DNA of 64,000 bases from Gammaproteobacteria bacterium (GCA_019911805.1 JAIOJV010000048.1:1-64000); one strand, 5' to 3'; positions 47,024 to 60,100 are shown, counted from the stretch's first letter. A program made the numbers and translations. Notes: generated by a model not told the origin, from the letters alone.

Positions 47024-47335
47024 CTACTGGATACGACTCAGATAATCTGCGATGGACGCGAGCTCCTCGTCGCTGTAGCCGGTGGCATGGCGTCCCATCA
47101 CCGTGGACGGCCGGCGCCCGTCACGGAATTCCTGCAGGGTGCGGCGCAGGGAGTCGGCCGGGATGCCGGCAATGGATGGGATCGCCCCGGGGCTCTTGCC
47201 GTCGGTGCCGTGACAGGTGAAACAGGTGCTCGCGAGTATCTCGCCGCGCAGGATCTCGCCGGTCTCCTGGGTCGCTCCGGGACCGGAGACCGCGATCAGC
47301 ACTGCGGCCGAACCGAGCAGAAGGACTGGGCGCAT
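47024..47335 (-). CDS. fccA: Monoheme cytochrome c, FccA-type
   Basis: A small periplasmic cytochrome of 103 residues. The signal peptide (about 1-22) precedes CFTCH heme attachment at about residue 37 and a Met axial ligand, probably in STVMGRHATGYSDEE. The C-terminal helix is ELASIADYLSRI. This matches the single-heme subunit that receives electrons from FccB. The ATG at 47335 has GGAGG upstream. A longer in-frame start at 47404 would spoil the signal peptide. fccB begins 27 bp downstream. Confidence 0.92.
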   Translation of the reverse strand: MRPVLLLGSAAVLIAVSGPGATQETGEILRGEILASTCFTCHGTDGKSPGAIPSIAGIPADSLRRTLQEFRDGRRPSTVMGRHATGYSDEELASIADYLSRIQ

Positions 47336-47547
47336 GTGAACCTCCAGCGCTACCCGATGATGCGGGGATGCCTCTTTACCGTAGTTCACGGCAGGGAATC
47401 GCACAAGACAACTGAGGCGGTTGCCGGGGAGGTTGTCAGCGGCGCGACGGCTGTGGCAGGCTAGCGATGGGATGTCGCTCTCGACCAGGGATGGATCACC
47501 GGTACGGCACGGAGTCCGTGTCGACCATCCCTGCTGTGAGGTGCGTG

Positions 47548-48021
47548 ATGCCGTATCCCTACCCGATCGCCGATCTGCCGCGGGAGCGGCGCGATGCCGC
47601 CGACCGCCGGAACTTCACCCTGCATACGCTGTGGCACGGTATGCGACGGCAACGGCGGCGCCGGTCACGGCGGGACGGCGAGGCAGCCGTGCTGGACGTC
47701 CACCCGCCGCGCTATCGGTACTGGATTCTCGGCCTGCTGGGCCTGTCCTGTCTTGACGCGATCTTTACCCTGCAGCTGCTGCAAAGGGGTGCGACCGAGG
47801 TCAATCCCTTCATGGCCTTGCTGATCGGTATCGACCTTCGGCTGTTTGCGTTCATCAAGACGCTGGTTACCGGCATCTGTGCCGGCCTGCTGGTGATCCT
47901 GGCGCCGCAGCACGTCTTTCGCATCCGCGGCGACGTATTGCTGCGCCTCGCCGTGCTGGCCTACCTCGTGCTCATCAATTGGGAACTCGCGCTGCTGGGT
48001 GGCTTTGCTGGTAGTGCCTGA
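47548..48021 (+). CDS. DUF5658 family membrane protein
   Basis: 157 residues. A basic cytoplasmic N-terminus of about 50 residues (RERRDAADRRNF, RRQRRRRSRRDG) is followed by three hydrophobic helices: GLLGLSCLDAIFTLQLLQ, then FMALLIGIDLRLFAFIKTL onward, and a last one near LLRLAVLAYLVLIN. The D-x-x-x-T-x-x-L-x-x-G-x-x-E-x-N-P pattern (DAIFTLQLLQRGATEVNP) identifies DUF5658, function unknown. The ATG has GAGG upstream. Divergent from fccA. Confidence 0.82.
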   Translation: MPYPYPIADLPRERRDAADRRNFTLHTLWHGMRRQRRRRSRRDGEAAVLDVHPPRYRYWILGLLGLSCLDAIFTLQLLQRGATEVNPFMALLIGIDLRLFAFIKTLVTGICAGLLVILAPQHVFRIRGDVLLRLAVLAYLVLINWELALLGGFAGSA

Positions 48022-48402
48022 TGGTGCCGGCAGCGGCAGGTATTGTCGGAATAATTAACGAATAAAAAGCGGCTGTCGTATGTGTGATAAGTAACTATTA
48101 AACAATGAAAACACATCTGCTGCCCGGCCAAAACAGGCAGGACGCTGTCGGATTAGTTTCCAGTTCAGGCCAGCCCGATCCCGGTGCGTTTAAATAACTT
48201 GCTGTAATTCAAGTAAATAGCCTATCATGGTACGGAAGCTGCTTACTCCCGCCAGTGGCCGAGGGGGTGTCTGTGCCGTACCTCATGCATACCCGGGAGA
48301 GTGGTCGCTGGGGCACGGGGGTGCGGGCGATCCAGGCAAGAACCCGATCAAGAAGATACAGAATAAGCTCTTAAAGAAGCGTTGCGGAGAGGACAAGAAA
48401 CC
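48022..48402 (+). other. Long leader region of the VPLPA-CTERM-like gene
   Basis: 381 bp without a convincing gene. The first 170 bp are unusually AT-rich for this chromosome. The part from 48229 is GC-rich and would form the mRNA leader. A frame at 48227-48454 is open but has no family look and overlaps the next gene. I looked for a c-di-GMP riboswitch pattern and did not find one. Confidence 0.5.
48199..48228 (+). promoter_or_regulatory. Likely sigma-70 promoter for the VPLPA-CTERM-like gene
   Basis: ttgctg (48199-48204), an 18-bp spacer and tatcat (48223-48228) fit a sigma-70 promoter at the end of the AT-rich stretch. The implied 5' leader is about 170 nt, long for this window. Confidence 0.45.
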
Positions 48403-48972
48403 ATGTCGATGTTCACAAAAGCGAATTGTACCGCCTTGGTTGCCTGTTGCCTGACCGTGGGGACGGTCGGCGCCCAGGCGGCCCTCGTCAACTTTACGCT
48501 GATGGGTACGGTGAACCCCACGGCGGACCCCGGCAACGTATTCGGTGTGAGTCGCGGCGATGACATCACCGTCACCGGCACCTTCGATGACAGCGTCCTC
48601 AGTGGCGGGACCGGCACCATCTCCTTCACTCAGGGCAGCGGGAACACCCTGTCGTTTGGTTTCGCCGGTGTATCTTTCACCGAGCAGAGTGACTCCAATT
48701 ACACCGTCGTCAACAGCCGCCCCAACCTGACCTTCAATGGCGGCGCGTTCACCGGGTTCAATTTCGTGGCGTATTTCGGCGGCGAGGCCGGTCATGAGTT
48801 CAACGCGCAAGACTACGCTTTCAATGGCTACGAGTACGGTCATGATATGACCGTCTCCGGCACTTGGCTCCGCTTTGAGACCACGCCCGTACCCGTACCC
48901 GCCGCCGTCTGGCTGCTCGGCTCCGGGCTGCTCGGGCTGGTGGGCGTCGCCCGGCGTAGGCGCCTGGTCTGA
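48403..48972 (+). CDS. Exported protein with VPLPA-CTERM-type sorting signal
   Basis: 189 residues. The signal peptide (about 1-27, ending GAQAA) precedes a beta-rich, Gly/Thr/Asn-rich body with two GxFDDS-type strands. The C-terminal tripartite signal is VPVPAAVWLLGSGLLGLVGV followed by ARRRR. This is the VPLPA form of the PEP-CTERM family, processed by an exosortase/archaeosortase-like enzyme and usually linked to exopolysaccharide. No exosortase gene is in the window. The body function is unknown. It has its own promoter region and a strong terminator downstream. Confidence 0.85.
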   Translation: MSMFTKANCTALVACCLTVGTVGAQAALVNFTLMGTVNPTADPGNVFGVSRGDDITVTGTFDDSVLSGGTGTISFTQGSGNTLSFGFAGVSFTEQSDSNYTVVNSRPNLTFNGGAFTGFNFVAYFGGEAGHEFNAQDYAFNGYEYGHDMTVSGTWLRFETTPVPVPAAVWLLGSGLLGLVGVARRRRLV

Positions 48973-49022
48973 ACGCGACCGGGTGACGCCGGCGCACGAC
49001 CGGTACCGGCACGGTTCGATAT

Positions 49023-49050
49023 GAAAAAGCGGCCCCCGGGCCGCTTTTTC
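49023..49050 (+). terminator. Rho-independent terminator
   Basis: gaaaaagcggcc pairs with ggccgctttttc around a short ccc-type loop, ending in a T run (and an A run on the other side). It can stop transcription from the VPLPA-CTERM-like gene and, in reverse, from the opposing secretin-N gene. Confidence 0.92.
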
Positions 49051-49162
49051 ATTCAAGTCGCTCGAGCCGCTGCGGGACATCGGCTCCGGGACGCTCTCCG
49101 TCAGTGGACCGACCGGCGTGTCGCGCAGCCGGTGCACCTCGCGCTGCGGCGTACGTCTGCAC

Positions 49163-49978
49163 TCATTCGACCACCTCCACTCTGAGCCACAGCGTCTGCT
49201 GTGTCGCGTCGCGGTTGCGCGTGCTGCGCAGCAGGCCACCGCCTTCCTGCGTGTGCCGCTGATGGGTGCCGCCGAGTTCCAGCCAGTCGCCGAGGCGGCC
49301 GCGCACGGTGGTGATCAGTGCGGTGGTCTGGATACGGCCGCTGCCGCGCGGGTCGAGGACCTCGCGCTGCGGGCTGATGTCCACGGTGACCTCGCCGTCG
49401 TGGGTACGGGCCAGGGCGTAGAAGCCGGAGCTGAGTTCCTGGTAGTCGATGCCCTCCGTGATGACGACGCGGCCATCGCGGACGTGGCCGCTGCGGGTGG
49501 GCACCGGAAAGGCCTCGCCGGTGAGGATATACGCGGGCGTGCCTTCGCGGGCGGTGACTTCGTAGTGGTTGCGCTCGCCACCCTTGTCGCGGGTACTGCG
49601 GAGGATGACACGGCCACGGGCCTCGACCGCGCCGGCGGCGGCGCCGAGGTCGACCGTGCCCTGGATCCGCTCGCGTTCGATCTCCTCGTGGGCGGCGCGG
49701 CGCACGCTGATACGCAGTTGCCGGGCGGCCTGGTCGAGTTGCGCGATCAGGGCACGCAGCTCCTCCTGGCGCTGCGGGGTGGCGCGCACGATGAGCTGAT
49801 AGCCGGTGCCGCTCAAGGCCTCGTTCCGATCCAGCAGCGGGCGGATCAGCGGCATGAGTTCCTCGGCGCTGCGATTCTGCAGCGGAATGAGTTCGATGCG
49901 ATCGGCCGCACGGCCGGTCGCACTCAGCAGCATCAGCAACAGCGTGCACAGTACGGCGAGGGTGCGGGCGGTGGTCAC
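49163..49978 (-). CDS. Secretin N-domain-like periplasmic protein
   Basis: 271 residues from a GTG that overlaps the upstream gene's stop (GTGA). The signal peptide runs to about residue 25 (LLMLLSATGRA). A secretin/TonB short N-domain follows, with the typical pattern IELIPLQNRSAEELMPLIRPL and LIVRATPQRQEELRALIAQLD (about 26-85). The rest is beta-rich and lacks the outer-membrane secretin barrel, so it cannot form a pore itself. Probably an accessory envelope protein. Coupled with the DUF7931 and GNAT genes. Confidence 0.78.
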   Translation of the reverse strand: MTTARTLAVLCTLLLMLLSATGRAADRIELIPLQNRSAEELMPLIRPLLDRNEALSGTGYQLIVRATPQRQEELRALIAQLDQAARQLRISVRRAAHEEIERERIQGTVDLGAAAGAVEARGRVILRSTRDKGGERNHYEVTAREGTPAYILTGEAFPVPTRSGHVRDGRVVITEGIDYQELSSGFYALARTHDGEVTVDISPQREVLDPRGSGRIQTTALITTVRGRLGDWLELGGTHQRHTQEGGGLLRSTRNRDATQQTLWLRVEVVE

Positions 49979-50508
49979 AGGTGCAGGCGCCGCAGATCGG
50001 CGTGCGGTTCGCTGCGGCCCCAGACCTCGTCGAAGAAGGCCCGCAGGCGCCGTACCTCCGGTGGCGCCTTGCAGCTGCAACTACCTTCGAAGCGTGCCGC
50101 ATATGGGCGGTGCAGCAGCCCGTGGTCGTCGACCAGCAGGAAGGCTTCGTTGTTGTCCTGATAATCGGCATGTACCTTGCGCAGCTCGATATAGCTGCTC
50201 AGCCGTCGGGCGAGTTCCACCAGACGGTGACCGTCCCTGACTGTGCGTTCGAAGTCCCTGGCCAGCACGCGCACCCGGGCGCGAGGGCTGCTCAGGCACA
50301 GCTGGGTGAGGGCGTCGAGGAAGGGTGACTGGTCGTACAACACCGGTTCCAGATCGGGTGTGAACAGGTCGACCTGCCGGCGCGCCTGGGCGGCGAGCAG
50401 GGCGGCCACCTGACGGTTGTCGTCGCGGCTGGTGAGCGCGTAGCTACCGGCAGTCGCGCCGAGGACGCAATCACCGTCCGGGCGTTCATTGAACGGGGGC
50501 AGGGGCAT
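49975..50508 (-). CDS. DUF7931-like conserved protein
   Basis: 177 residues, cytoplasmic, found next to or fused with GNAT acetyltransferases in related bacteria as far as I recall. The central part, RQVDLFTPDLEPVLYDQSPF followed by RVLARDFE and later FLLVDDHGLLHRPY, looks like a phospholipase D-type fold in which the HxK catalytic motif is missing (LHRPY). It may be a non-catalytic nucleic-acid- or lipid-binding relative. Located between the GNAT gene (22 bp gap) and the secretin-N gene (overlap). Confidence 0.65.
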   Translation of the reverse strand: MPLPPFNERPDGDCVLGATAGSYALTSRDDNRQVAALLAAQARRQVDLFTPDLEPVLYDQSPFLDALTQLCLSSPRARVRVLARDFERTVRDGHRLVELARRLSSYIELRKVHADYQDNNEAFLLVDDHGLLHRPYAARFEGSCSCKAPPEVRRLRAFFDEVWGRSEPHADLRRLHL

Positions 50509-50530
50509 GGTGGCGTTCCTCCCGGGCGTC

Positions 50531-50992
50531 TCAGGGGTCGGCCGTGAAACGGGTCATACGGATATGCGGGATGCCGGCCGTCTCGAACGTATCGCCCGAG
50601 GCGATGAATCCGTGGCGGTGATAGAACCCGGCCACCGCCGTCTGGGCGTCGACGAAGACCTCGTCGAGGCGGTGGGCGGCCGCGCGTTCGATCAACATCA
50701 GCAGCAGCGCACTGCCGACGCCCCGTCCGCGCCAGCCCGGCAGTACGGCCATGCGGCCGATATGTCCGTCGGTCTGCAGGCGTGCCGTGCCGATGGGCCG
50801 GCCGGCCATGTCGTAGGCGATCAGATGCGCACAGTCGGGGTCGAGGCCGTCCCATTCCAGCGCCTCGGGGATGCCGAGTTCGCGCACGAACACGGTAGTG
50901 CGGAGGGCACGGATGGCATTTTCGTCGCCCGGCCAGTCGGCGGGTGCGACCAGATAACCGGCGTCTTCAGTGTCGGCGGAATCGGCTGTCAT
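50531..50992 (-). CDS. GNAT family N-acetyltransferase
   Basis: 153 residues. Acetyl-CoA-binding motif A is present as IGRMAVLPGWRGRGVGSALLL (about 87-106, Q/RxxGxG/A form RGRGVG). The C-terminal VDAQTAVAGFYHRHGFI segment is the usual motif B with a Tyr. The acceptor substrate is unknown; the closest named type would be the ElaA/YjcF-like GNATs. The ATG at 50992 gives family length; an upstream start at 51070 would run into a family C repeat. First gene of a three-gene operon. Confidence 0.88.
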   Translation of the reverse strand: MTADSADTEDAGYLVAPADWPGDENAIRALRTTVFVRELGIPEALEWDGLDPDCAHLIAYDMAGRPIGTARLQTDGHIGRMAVLPGWRGRGVGSALLLMLIERAAAHRLDEVFVDAQTAVAGFYHRHGFIASGDTFETAGIPHIRMTRFTADP

Positions 50993-51046
50993 AGGCCGAT
51001 GATGCCGCAAGGGCGGGATTTTTGAAACTGCGTGGTGTTGTCGCTT

Positions 51047-51190
51047 GACCACGAAGGGCACGAAGGGCACGAAGAAAATCCAAATCCAAACAAATCAGCA
51101 AGATGCTGCGCCCCTATTGTCGGGGGTGTGCCTGCGATCTGGAATCCTGTTCACAAAAACTTTGTGTCCGTCGTGTCCTTCGTGGTTCAA
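51047..51190. repeat. Family C inverted repeat between purB and the GNAT gene
   Basis: The left arm at about 51047-51079 contains gaccacgaagggcacgaagg. The right arm at about 51161-51190 contains tttgtgtccgtcgtgtcctt and cgtggttc. The centre is about 80 bp and unlike the other C copies. It occupies most of the gap. Confidence 0.88.
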
Positions 51191-51200
51191 AGCAGGATAT

Positions 51201-52857
<1,657 letters not shown>

Positions 52858-52878
52858 CCCAATACCAAAACCAAATTA

Positions 52879-55560
<2,682 letters not shown>

Positions 55561-55734
55561 GCGTACTCCTGAAATTTGGTGTGCTGAATCCGTAGCTTGA
55601 TTCGGTCGCGTCGGGGCGCGTCATTATGCGGTATTTGTCCGGGACCGGCCAGTTCCGCGGGGTGTAGCCCCGCTCCCATGTAAGTGCTGTCATCCGCGTC
55701 AAGCTCTGTACTGCGCTGGATGTGTCGGTGTGCC

Positions 55735-55930
55735 GGGTGGCCGTGATGCAGGGCTGCCAGCCGACAGCTGCAACCCGTGGGTTTGCCCCTTGGCAGATTG
55801 GCCTCCTGCGTGAGGCTCGGTGCTCCGGTGGTCCCATTCGTCGCGCAGCCGACTTGCGACAGCCGGAGGCGGAGCGACGAATGGGACCGCCGGAGCATGT
55901 CCGCCAACGAGCCTGTAGAGCACAAGGAGC
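55735..55930 (-). repeat. Family E REP-like hairpin element (copy 2, inverted)
   Basis: The same element as at 33.75-33.95 kb, in the opposite orientation. The stem is near 55813-55893 (gctccggtggtcccattcgt with acgaatgggaccgccggagc). The loop carries gcgcagccgacttgcgacag and agccggaggcgga. Shared flanks include gaggctcggtg and caacgagcctgtag. It lies between acnA and hflD; the remainder of 55561-55947 shows no gene. Confidence 0.85.
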
Positions 55931-55947
55931 ACGGTACATTACGGCCG

Positions 55948-56592
55948 TCAGCCTAATGCACTTTGCTGCAGCAGCTGCCGGGCGGTATCCAGGATCCGTC
56001 GGCGGCCGAGCAGCAGCTGCCAGCGGTTGCCGCCCAACTGGCGCCAGAGGACGGCTGCGCGGATGCCGGCGAGCAGCAGGGCGCGGATCAGGTTCGCCCG
56101 GGCGGTATCGGTGAGATAGGCTGGTTCGCCCTGCACCATGATACGCGGCTGGAGCGTGCTGATGGACTGCTGGTACAGCTCGCCGAGCGCAGCGATGACG
56201 GTCGCGTGGGTGGACGCGGCGAAATACTCGGCCTGACCGGCGACCCGCCCGATGCCGGTCCGCAGAGTGTTCAGCAGCGCGCTGTCGCGTGCCAGTTTGC
56301 GTTCGAGGTGCAGCAACGCGATGACGTACCGGGTGACTTCGAGTTCCTCCGCGGTACCGCCACCACCGAGCCGTGCCAGCAGCGTCTTCAGCCCCGGGCC
56401 GAGGCCGATACCGCCGTCAGGCGTGGCGAAGATTGCGGCCGTGGACGGTGCGTCGATCCTGAACAGGCTGTCGATACAGGTCCTGATGTCCGGATCGGCC
56501 GCCTGGCCGCGGCGGGCGACCTGCTGGACGAGTTGCGCGGCCTGAAACAGGGCGGCCAGTGCCAGGGTGCGGTCGGTGAAGGTGTGCGTCAT
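55948..56592 (-). CDS. hflD: High frequency lysogenization protein HflD
   Basis: 214 residues, nearly all helical. In E. coli HflD is a peripheral membrane protein that affects lambda CII; the native role is unclear. Family features are the start TDRTLALAALFQAAQLVQQV, the NTLRTGIGRVAGQAEYF segment and IRALLLAGIRAAVLWRQLGG near the C-terminus. The ATG at 56592 matches family length. It follows mnmA by 32 bp, the standard mnmA-hflD arrangement. Confidence 0.94.
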   Translation of the reverse strand: MTHTFTDRTLALAALFQAAQLVQQVARRGQAADPDIRTCIDSLFRIDAPSTAAIFATPDGGIGLGPGLKTLLARLGGGGTAEELEVTRYVIALLHLERKLARDSALLNTLRTGIGRVAGQAEYFAASTHATVIAALGELYQQSISTLQPRIMVQGEPAYLTDTARANLIRALLLAGIRAAVLWRQLGGNRWQLLLGRRRILDTARQLLQQSALG

Positions 56593-56624
56593 GGTGGCGA
56601 TGTTGGAGCGAATGCGCAGAGTAC

Positions 56625-57716
56625 TCAATCGATGGCTTGGGCGATGGTCGCGCCGCCCAGACAACGGTCGCTTTGGTAGAAGACGACGGCCTGCCCCGGT
56701 GTGATGGCGCGTTGCGGTGTGTCGAAGACGACCCGCAGGCCACCGTCGCTTTCACCCCGGACGGTGCAGGGCTGGTCCGCCTGGCGGTAGCGTACCTTGG
56801 CGGTACAGCGCAGCGGCAGGTGGGGCCGAACGGTGTCGATCCAATGCGGTGGCCCGGCGCGCAGAGCGGAATGAAACAGCGCCGCATGATTCTTCCCCTG
56901 CACTACGATGAGGCGGTTGTGTGCGAGGTCCTTGCCGGCCACGTACCAGGGTTCGCCGCTAGCGCCGCGGCGCCCGCCGATACCCAGCCCCTGGCGCTGG
57001 CCGTGCGTATGGAACATGAGTCCCTGATGTTCTCCGACGACCGTGCCGCCGAGGTCCACGATAGCGCCCGGCCGGGCCGGCAGATAACTTGCCAGAAACG
57101 CGTCGAAGCGGCGCTCGCCGATGAAGCAGATGCCGGTGCTGTCTTTCTTGGCATGGTTGGGGAACCCGGCCTGCGCCGCGATGTGGCGGACCTCCGGCTT
57201 GTGCAGTTCACCCAGCGGGAACAGCGCGTGCGCGAGCTGCGACTGATCGAGCAGATGCAGAAAATAGCTCTGGTCCTTGTCGGGATCACGGCCCTTGCAC
57301 AGCTGCACGCCCTCATCGGAACGCTCCAGTCGTGCGTAGTGGCCGGTGGCGATGAAGTCGGCGCCGAGGCCGAGGGCGTAATCCAGGAAGGCGTGGAACT
57401 TGATCTCCTTGTTGCACATCACATCCGGGTTCGGCGTGCGACCGGCGCGGTATTCGGCGAGGAAATGGGTGAACACGCGATCCCAGTATTCCGTGGAGAA
57501 GCTGATGTGGTGGAGCCGGATGCCGAGCAGCCGCGCAACCGCCTCGGCGTCGGCGAGATCCTCTGCGGCAGGGCAATGGCCGGCCGCGTCGTCCTCGTCC
57601 CAGTTCTTCATGAACAGCCCCTCGACGGCATAACCCTGTTCCAGCAGGGACAGGGCGGCCACGGCCGAATCGACGCCGCCGGAGAGGCCGACGATGACGC
57701 GCCTGCGCCGCTTCAC
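56625..57716 (-). CDS. mnmA: tRNA-specific 2-thiouridylase MnmA
   Basis: Transfers sulfur to U34 of Lys, Glu and Gln tRNAs, accepting it from the Tus relay (TusE in E. coli). 363 residues. The PP-loop is SGGVDS (residues 12-17). The two catalytic cysteines are in VMCNKEIKF and STGICFIGE. The C-terminal barrel ends in [16 protein letters not shown]. The GTG start overlaps the stop of the upstream gene (GTGA). The only TusE-family protein in this window lacks the sulfur-carrying cysteines, so a functional relay must come from elsewhere. Confidence 0.96.
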   Translation of the reverse strand: MKRRRRVIVGLSGGVDSAVAALSLLEQGYAVEGLFMKNWDEDDAAGHCPAAEDLADAEAVARLLGIRLHHISFSTEYWDRVFTHFLAEYRAGRTPNPDVMCNKEIKFHAFLDYALGLGADFIATGHYARLERSDEGVQLCKGRDPDKDQSYFLHLLDQSQLAHALFPLGELHKPEVRHIAAQAGFPNHAKKDSTGICFIGERRFDAFLASYLPARPGAIVDLGGTVVGEHQGLMFHTHGQRQGLGIGGRRGASGEPWYVAGKDLAHNRLIVVQGKNHAALFHSALRAGPPHWIDTVRPHLPLRCTAKVRYRQADQPCTVRGESDGGLRVVFDTPQRAITPGQAVVFYQSDRCLGGATIAQAID

Positions 57717-58312
57717 GGGTCCACCTTCGGGGGTTTCCAGCCGCCGCGCCAGGTGTCCAGATCGACGATGTGCGGCGGCTGCCCGTTCGCCTCGAACCAG
57801 CTGTCGACGGCGTAGGCCGTGCCGGTACCGAGTTCGGTGACGACGGCGGTGGTGTGCGGCCACCAGCCGACGGGGATGGGCAGGCGGGTGGCCGGTATCG
57901 CCACCGCGTGGCGGCGCAGCCAACCCTGACGCGCGAACAGCCGCAGATAGCGGGTGGTGTTGGTCGACTCGTCGATGCAGTCCATCTGCCCCTGCCGGAA
58001 GGCCCCGGGGAAGGTTCCGCCGCGGTCGCGATCGGTACCCGTGCGGCTGCCGACATAGCGTTCCAGGGTGGCGATGCCGCGCGCGATCGCAGCCCGTTCC
58101 CGAGCCGCGTCGCCCGCGGGGGCGAAGATTCTGCTGAGTTCCGCCAGGACCTCCTCCTCCAGTGGAACGGTGGCAGTGGATGCGCAGCCGTGCTGGAAAC
58201 ACACCTCCAGGAGGCGTCCCGGAGCCGGCAGGACACTGTCCGCCCAATCCGTTGCAGGGACGCCGAGGCCGGCCAGCAGGCCGTATGCCAGCAGTCGCGG
58301 ACGATCAGTCAT
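57713..58312 (-). CDS. Conserved protein with transglutaminase-like Cys-His-Asp pattern
   Basis: 199 residues. No family name comes to mind with certainty. A Cys in [16 protein letters not shown] (about residue 105), a His in WWPHTTAVV (about 152) and an Asp in [10 protein letters not shown] (about 168) are spaced as in transglutaminase-like or NlpC-related cysteine peptidases. The N-terminus [20 protein letters not shown] could be a weak signal or membrane-associated helix. It overlaps mnmA downstream and nudJ upstream, so the three are co-translated. Function not known. Confidence 0.62.
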   Translation of the reverse strand: MTDRPRLLAYGLLAGLGVPATDWADSVLPAPGRLLEVCFQHGCASTATVPLEEEVLAELSRIFAPAGDAARERAAIARGIATLERYVGSRTGTDRDRGGTFPGAFRQGQMDCIDESTNTTRYLRLFARQGWLRRHAVAIPATRLPIPVGWWPHTTAVVTELGTGTAYAVDSWFEANGQPPHIVDLDTWRGGWKPPKVDP

Positions 58313-58760
58313 CGGGCAGCAGGCTGACCAGCAGGTTGAGCGGGTAGCGGTGCCCGGCCAGGTAGTCGTCGACGCAGCGCAGGACCAGCGGACTGCGCCA
58401 GTGCGGCTGACGCGCAACGATCTCGTTGCGGGTCAGCCAGATGGTGCGTTCGATACCAGTGTCGAGGGCAGCGGTGGGGTCGGGCGCGCCGACCCCACCA
58501 CAGAAGGCCATACGCAGATAGGTGCGACCCGAACCCGGCACCTGCCAGAGGTAGGCCCCCACCAGTGCCTCGGGGTCGAAGCGGCAGGTGGTCTCTTCAA
58601 AGGCCTCCCGTCTGACTGCCTGCACCAGTGTTTCGTCGGGTTCCAGATGTCCTGCGGGCTGATTGAGCTGCAGCTGGCCGTCGATTTGCTCCTCGACCAG
58701 CAGAAACCGGCCGTCCTGATGCACGACCGCCGCAACGGTGACGTGAATATCAGGGCCCAT
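58305..58760 (-). CDS. nudJ: Nudix hydrolase NudJ
   Basis: A phosphohydrolase for thiamine diphosphate precursors and nucleoside di- and triphosphates in E. coli. 151 residues. The Nudix box (G-x5-E-x7-REUxEE) is present as GHLEPDETLVQAVRREAFEE near residue 37. The following FDPEALVGAYLWQ and PLVLRCVDDYLAGHRYPL agree with NudJ. The ATG at 58760 is preferred to a GTG at 58766. Gene order nudJ-(unknown)-mnmA-hflD follows E. coli with one insertion. Confidence 0.92.
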   Translation of the reverse strand: MGPDIHVTVAAVVHQDGRFLLVEEQIDGQLQLNQPAGHLEPDETLVQAVRREAFEETTCRFDPEALVGAYLWQVPGSGRTYLRMAFCGGVGAPDPTAALDTGIERTIWLTRNEIVARQPHWRSPLVLRCVDDYLAGHRYPLNLLVSLLPDD

Positions 58761-59135
58761 CGACACGGGTCCTTGTCAGCCGACAGCCCGGCGCGGTGCC
58801 GAACGGCGTCCGATCCGCACCCCGGACGTACCCTTTATCTACTTGAATTTGTAGTTGCATCGCTTTGAAACCAAATGGTAAACAACTTTTCTGCGCAGCG
58901 GCCTGGGCGGCATCGGGGAAGCGCCGCCCTCGATACCCGCGCGCTTGACATTGCGCGGTGAGAAGGTAATAACTACCGCATGACCTTGAACCGCCTCGTG
59001 CGGCTGTGGCATCCCGGGCGCCGATCGGAAGAATATCAGGCCCGGGGGTGTCGCGGTAAAGCAGGGCATAAGAAAACTCCCGGGCGGCGTGAGGCCCCTG
59101 CGGATATCACAATAAACATGCGGAGGAGTTGCATC
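58761..59135 (+). other. Intergenic region between nudJ and the exported-protein gene
   Basis: 375 bp. It contains a good promoter (58945-58972) facing the exported-protein gene, and an AT-richer stretch at 58826-58885 that may hold the nudJ promoter. No repeat family seen elsewhere in the window is present. A frame from 58980 joins the downstream gene but its first 50 codons lack protein character. Confidence 0.5.
58945..58972 (+). promoter_or_regulatory. Sigma-70-type promoter
   Basis: ttgaca (58945-58950), a 16-bp spacer and taataa (58967-58972) are close to consensus. It would give a leader of about 155 nt for the exported protein gene at 59136. Confidence 0.6.
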
Positions 59136-60050
59136 ATGTTGCCATCCCTGAAGAAAATCTGTCTGGCCGGAGCAATCTTTTTTACCGCGGCCGGTACCGG
59201 CGTCGCTGCCGAGGCCTTGAAGCCGTTCACGCTTGCCTACACCACCACCGGAGATATGCAGCAGGCTGCTGAGGCGGTGAAACAAAAGATCACCGGCGCC
59301 GGCTTCGAGATCGTCGGCTCCTATACCCCCTACGAGGGCGCCCTGGTTCTGGCGATCACCAATGATGCCCTGAAGAAGGCGGCCGCCAGTACCGAGTTCG
59401 GCGGCTATGTGGCCGGTCAGCGCGTCACGCTCACCCAGGTGGGCGATGAGATCCAGGTGTCCTACACCAATCCGCTGTACTACGGCAACGCTTACCGTGT
59501 CGAGGACGATTCCGATCTGCAGGCCGCGGCCGCTGCACTGCAGACGGCATTGGGTGATAAGGAAGAATTCGGCACTGGCAATAAGCAGCTGACCGAGAAG
59601 GATCTGCGCAAGTACCACTACATGTTCGGCATGGAATACTTCAACGATCCCAGCGAGCTCGCGGAATACGACAGCCATGACGAGGCCGTCGCCGCCGTCG
59701 AGGCCGGTCTGGCGGCCCACCGGGGTGGTGCCAGCAAGGTCTACCGTATCGACATCCCTGGCAAGCAGGAAACCGTCTTCGGTGTTGCGCTGACCGAGGG
59801 CTGCAGCGGCGACGAGTACATCATGAGCCGCGTCGATCGCGATCAGCTGCGTTCCACTGGCCACCTGCCCTACGAGATCCTGGTCTCTGACGGCGATGTC
59901 TACGCCCTCTATGCACGCTTCCGCATCGCGATCAGCTGGCCGCACCTGCCGATGATCGCCAGCGAGACGGGCGCCACCTTCTTCAACATCATGTGTGCCC
60001 CGAATGCCATCGAGGACGCCCTCATCAAGGCGGCTGGCGGCGAAGTCTGA
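59136..60050 (+). CDS. Exported protein of unknown function (possible DUF302-like repeats)
   Basis: 304 residues. The signal peptide (about 1-25, ending GVAA) has a strong GGAGGAG ribosome site. The first half, PFTLAYTTTGDMQQAAEAVK followed by QKITGAGFEIVGSYTP, resembles the DUF302 pattern of a small alpha/beta domain. The second half ends PHLPMIASETGATFFNIMC followed by a helix. Only one pair of cysteines (about 228 and 289) is visible, with no heme motif. A consensus promoter and a terminator frame it as a well-expressed single gene. I do not recognise a function. Confidence 0.7.
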   Translation: MLPSLKKICLAGAIFFTAAGTGVAAEALKPFTLAYTTTGDMQQAAEAVKQKITGAGFEIVGSYTPYEGALVLAITNDALKKAAASTEFGGYVAGQRVTLTQVGDEIQVSYTNPLYYGNAYRVEDDSDLQAAAAALQTALGDKEEFGTGNKQLTEKDLRKYHYMFGMEYFNDPSELAEYDSHDEAVAAVEAGLAAHRGGASKVYRIDIPGKQETVFGVALTEGCSGDEYIMSRVDRDQLRSTGHLPYEILVSDGDVYALYARFRIAISWPHLPMIASETGATFFNIMCAPNAIEDALIKAAGGEV

Positions 60051-60076
60051 GCCCCCGGGTAATCACTGCCTGACCC

Positions 60077-60100
60077 GAACCCCCGCTCCGGCGGGGGTTC
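60077..60100 (+). terminator. Rho-independent terminator
   Basis: gaacccccgc pairs with gcgggggttc across a tccg-type loop, followed by ttcatt. Placed 27 bp after the exported-protein stop. Confidence 0.85.

Noticed and set aside
48229-48402. Cyclic di-GMP riboswitch in the leader of the VPLPA-CTERM-like gene
   Set aside because: The position would be attractive, but the conserved two-helix pattern with its fixed A-rich junctions is not visible. A covariance-model search would be needed to reopen this.
48227-48454. Small protein gene upstream of the VPLPA-CTERM-like gene
   Set aside because: The frame overlaps the next gene, contains no recognisable domain and has no ribosome site near its ATG.
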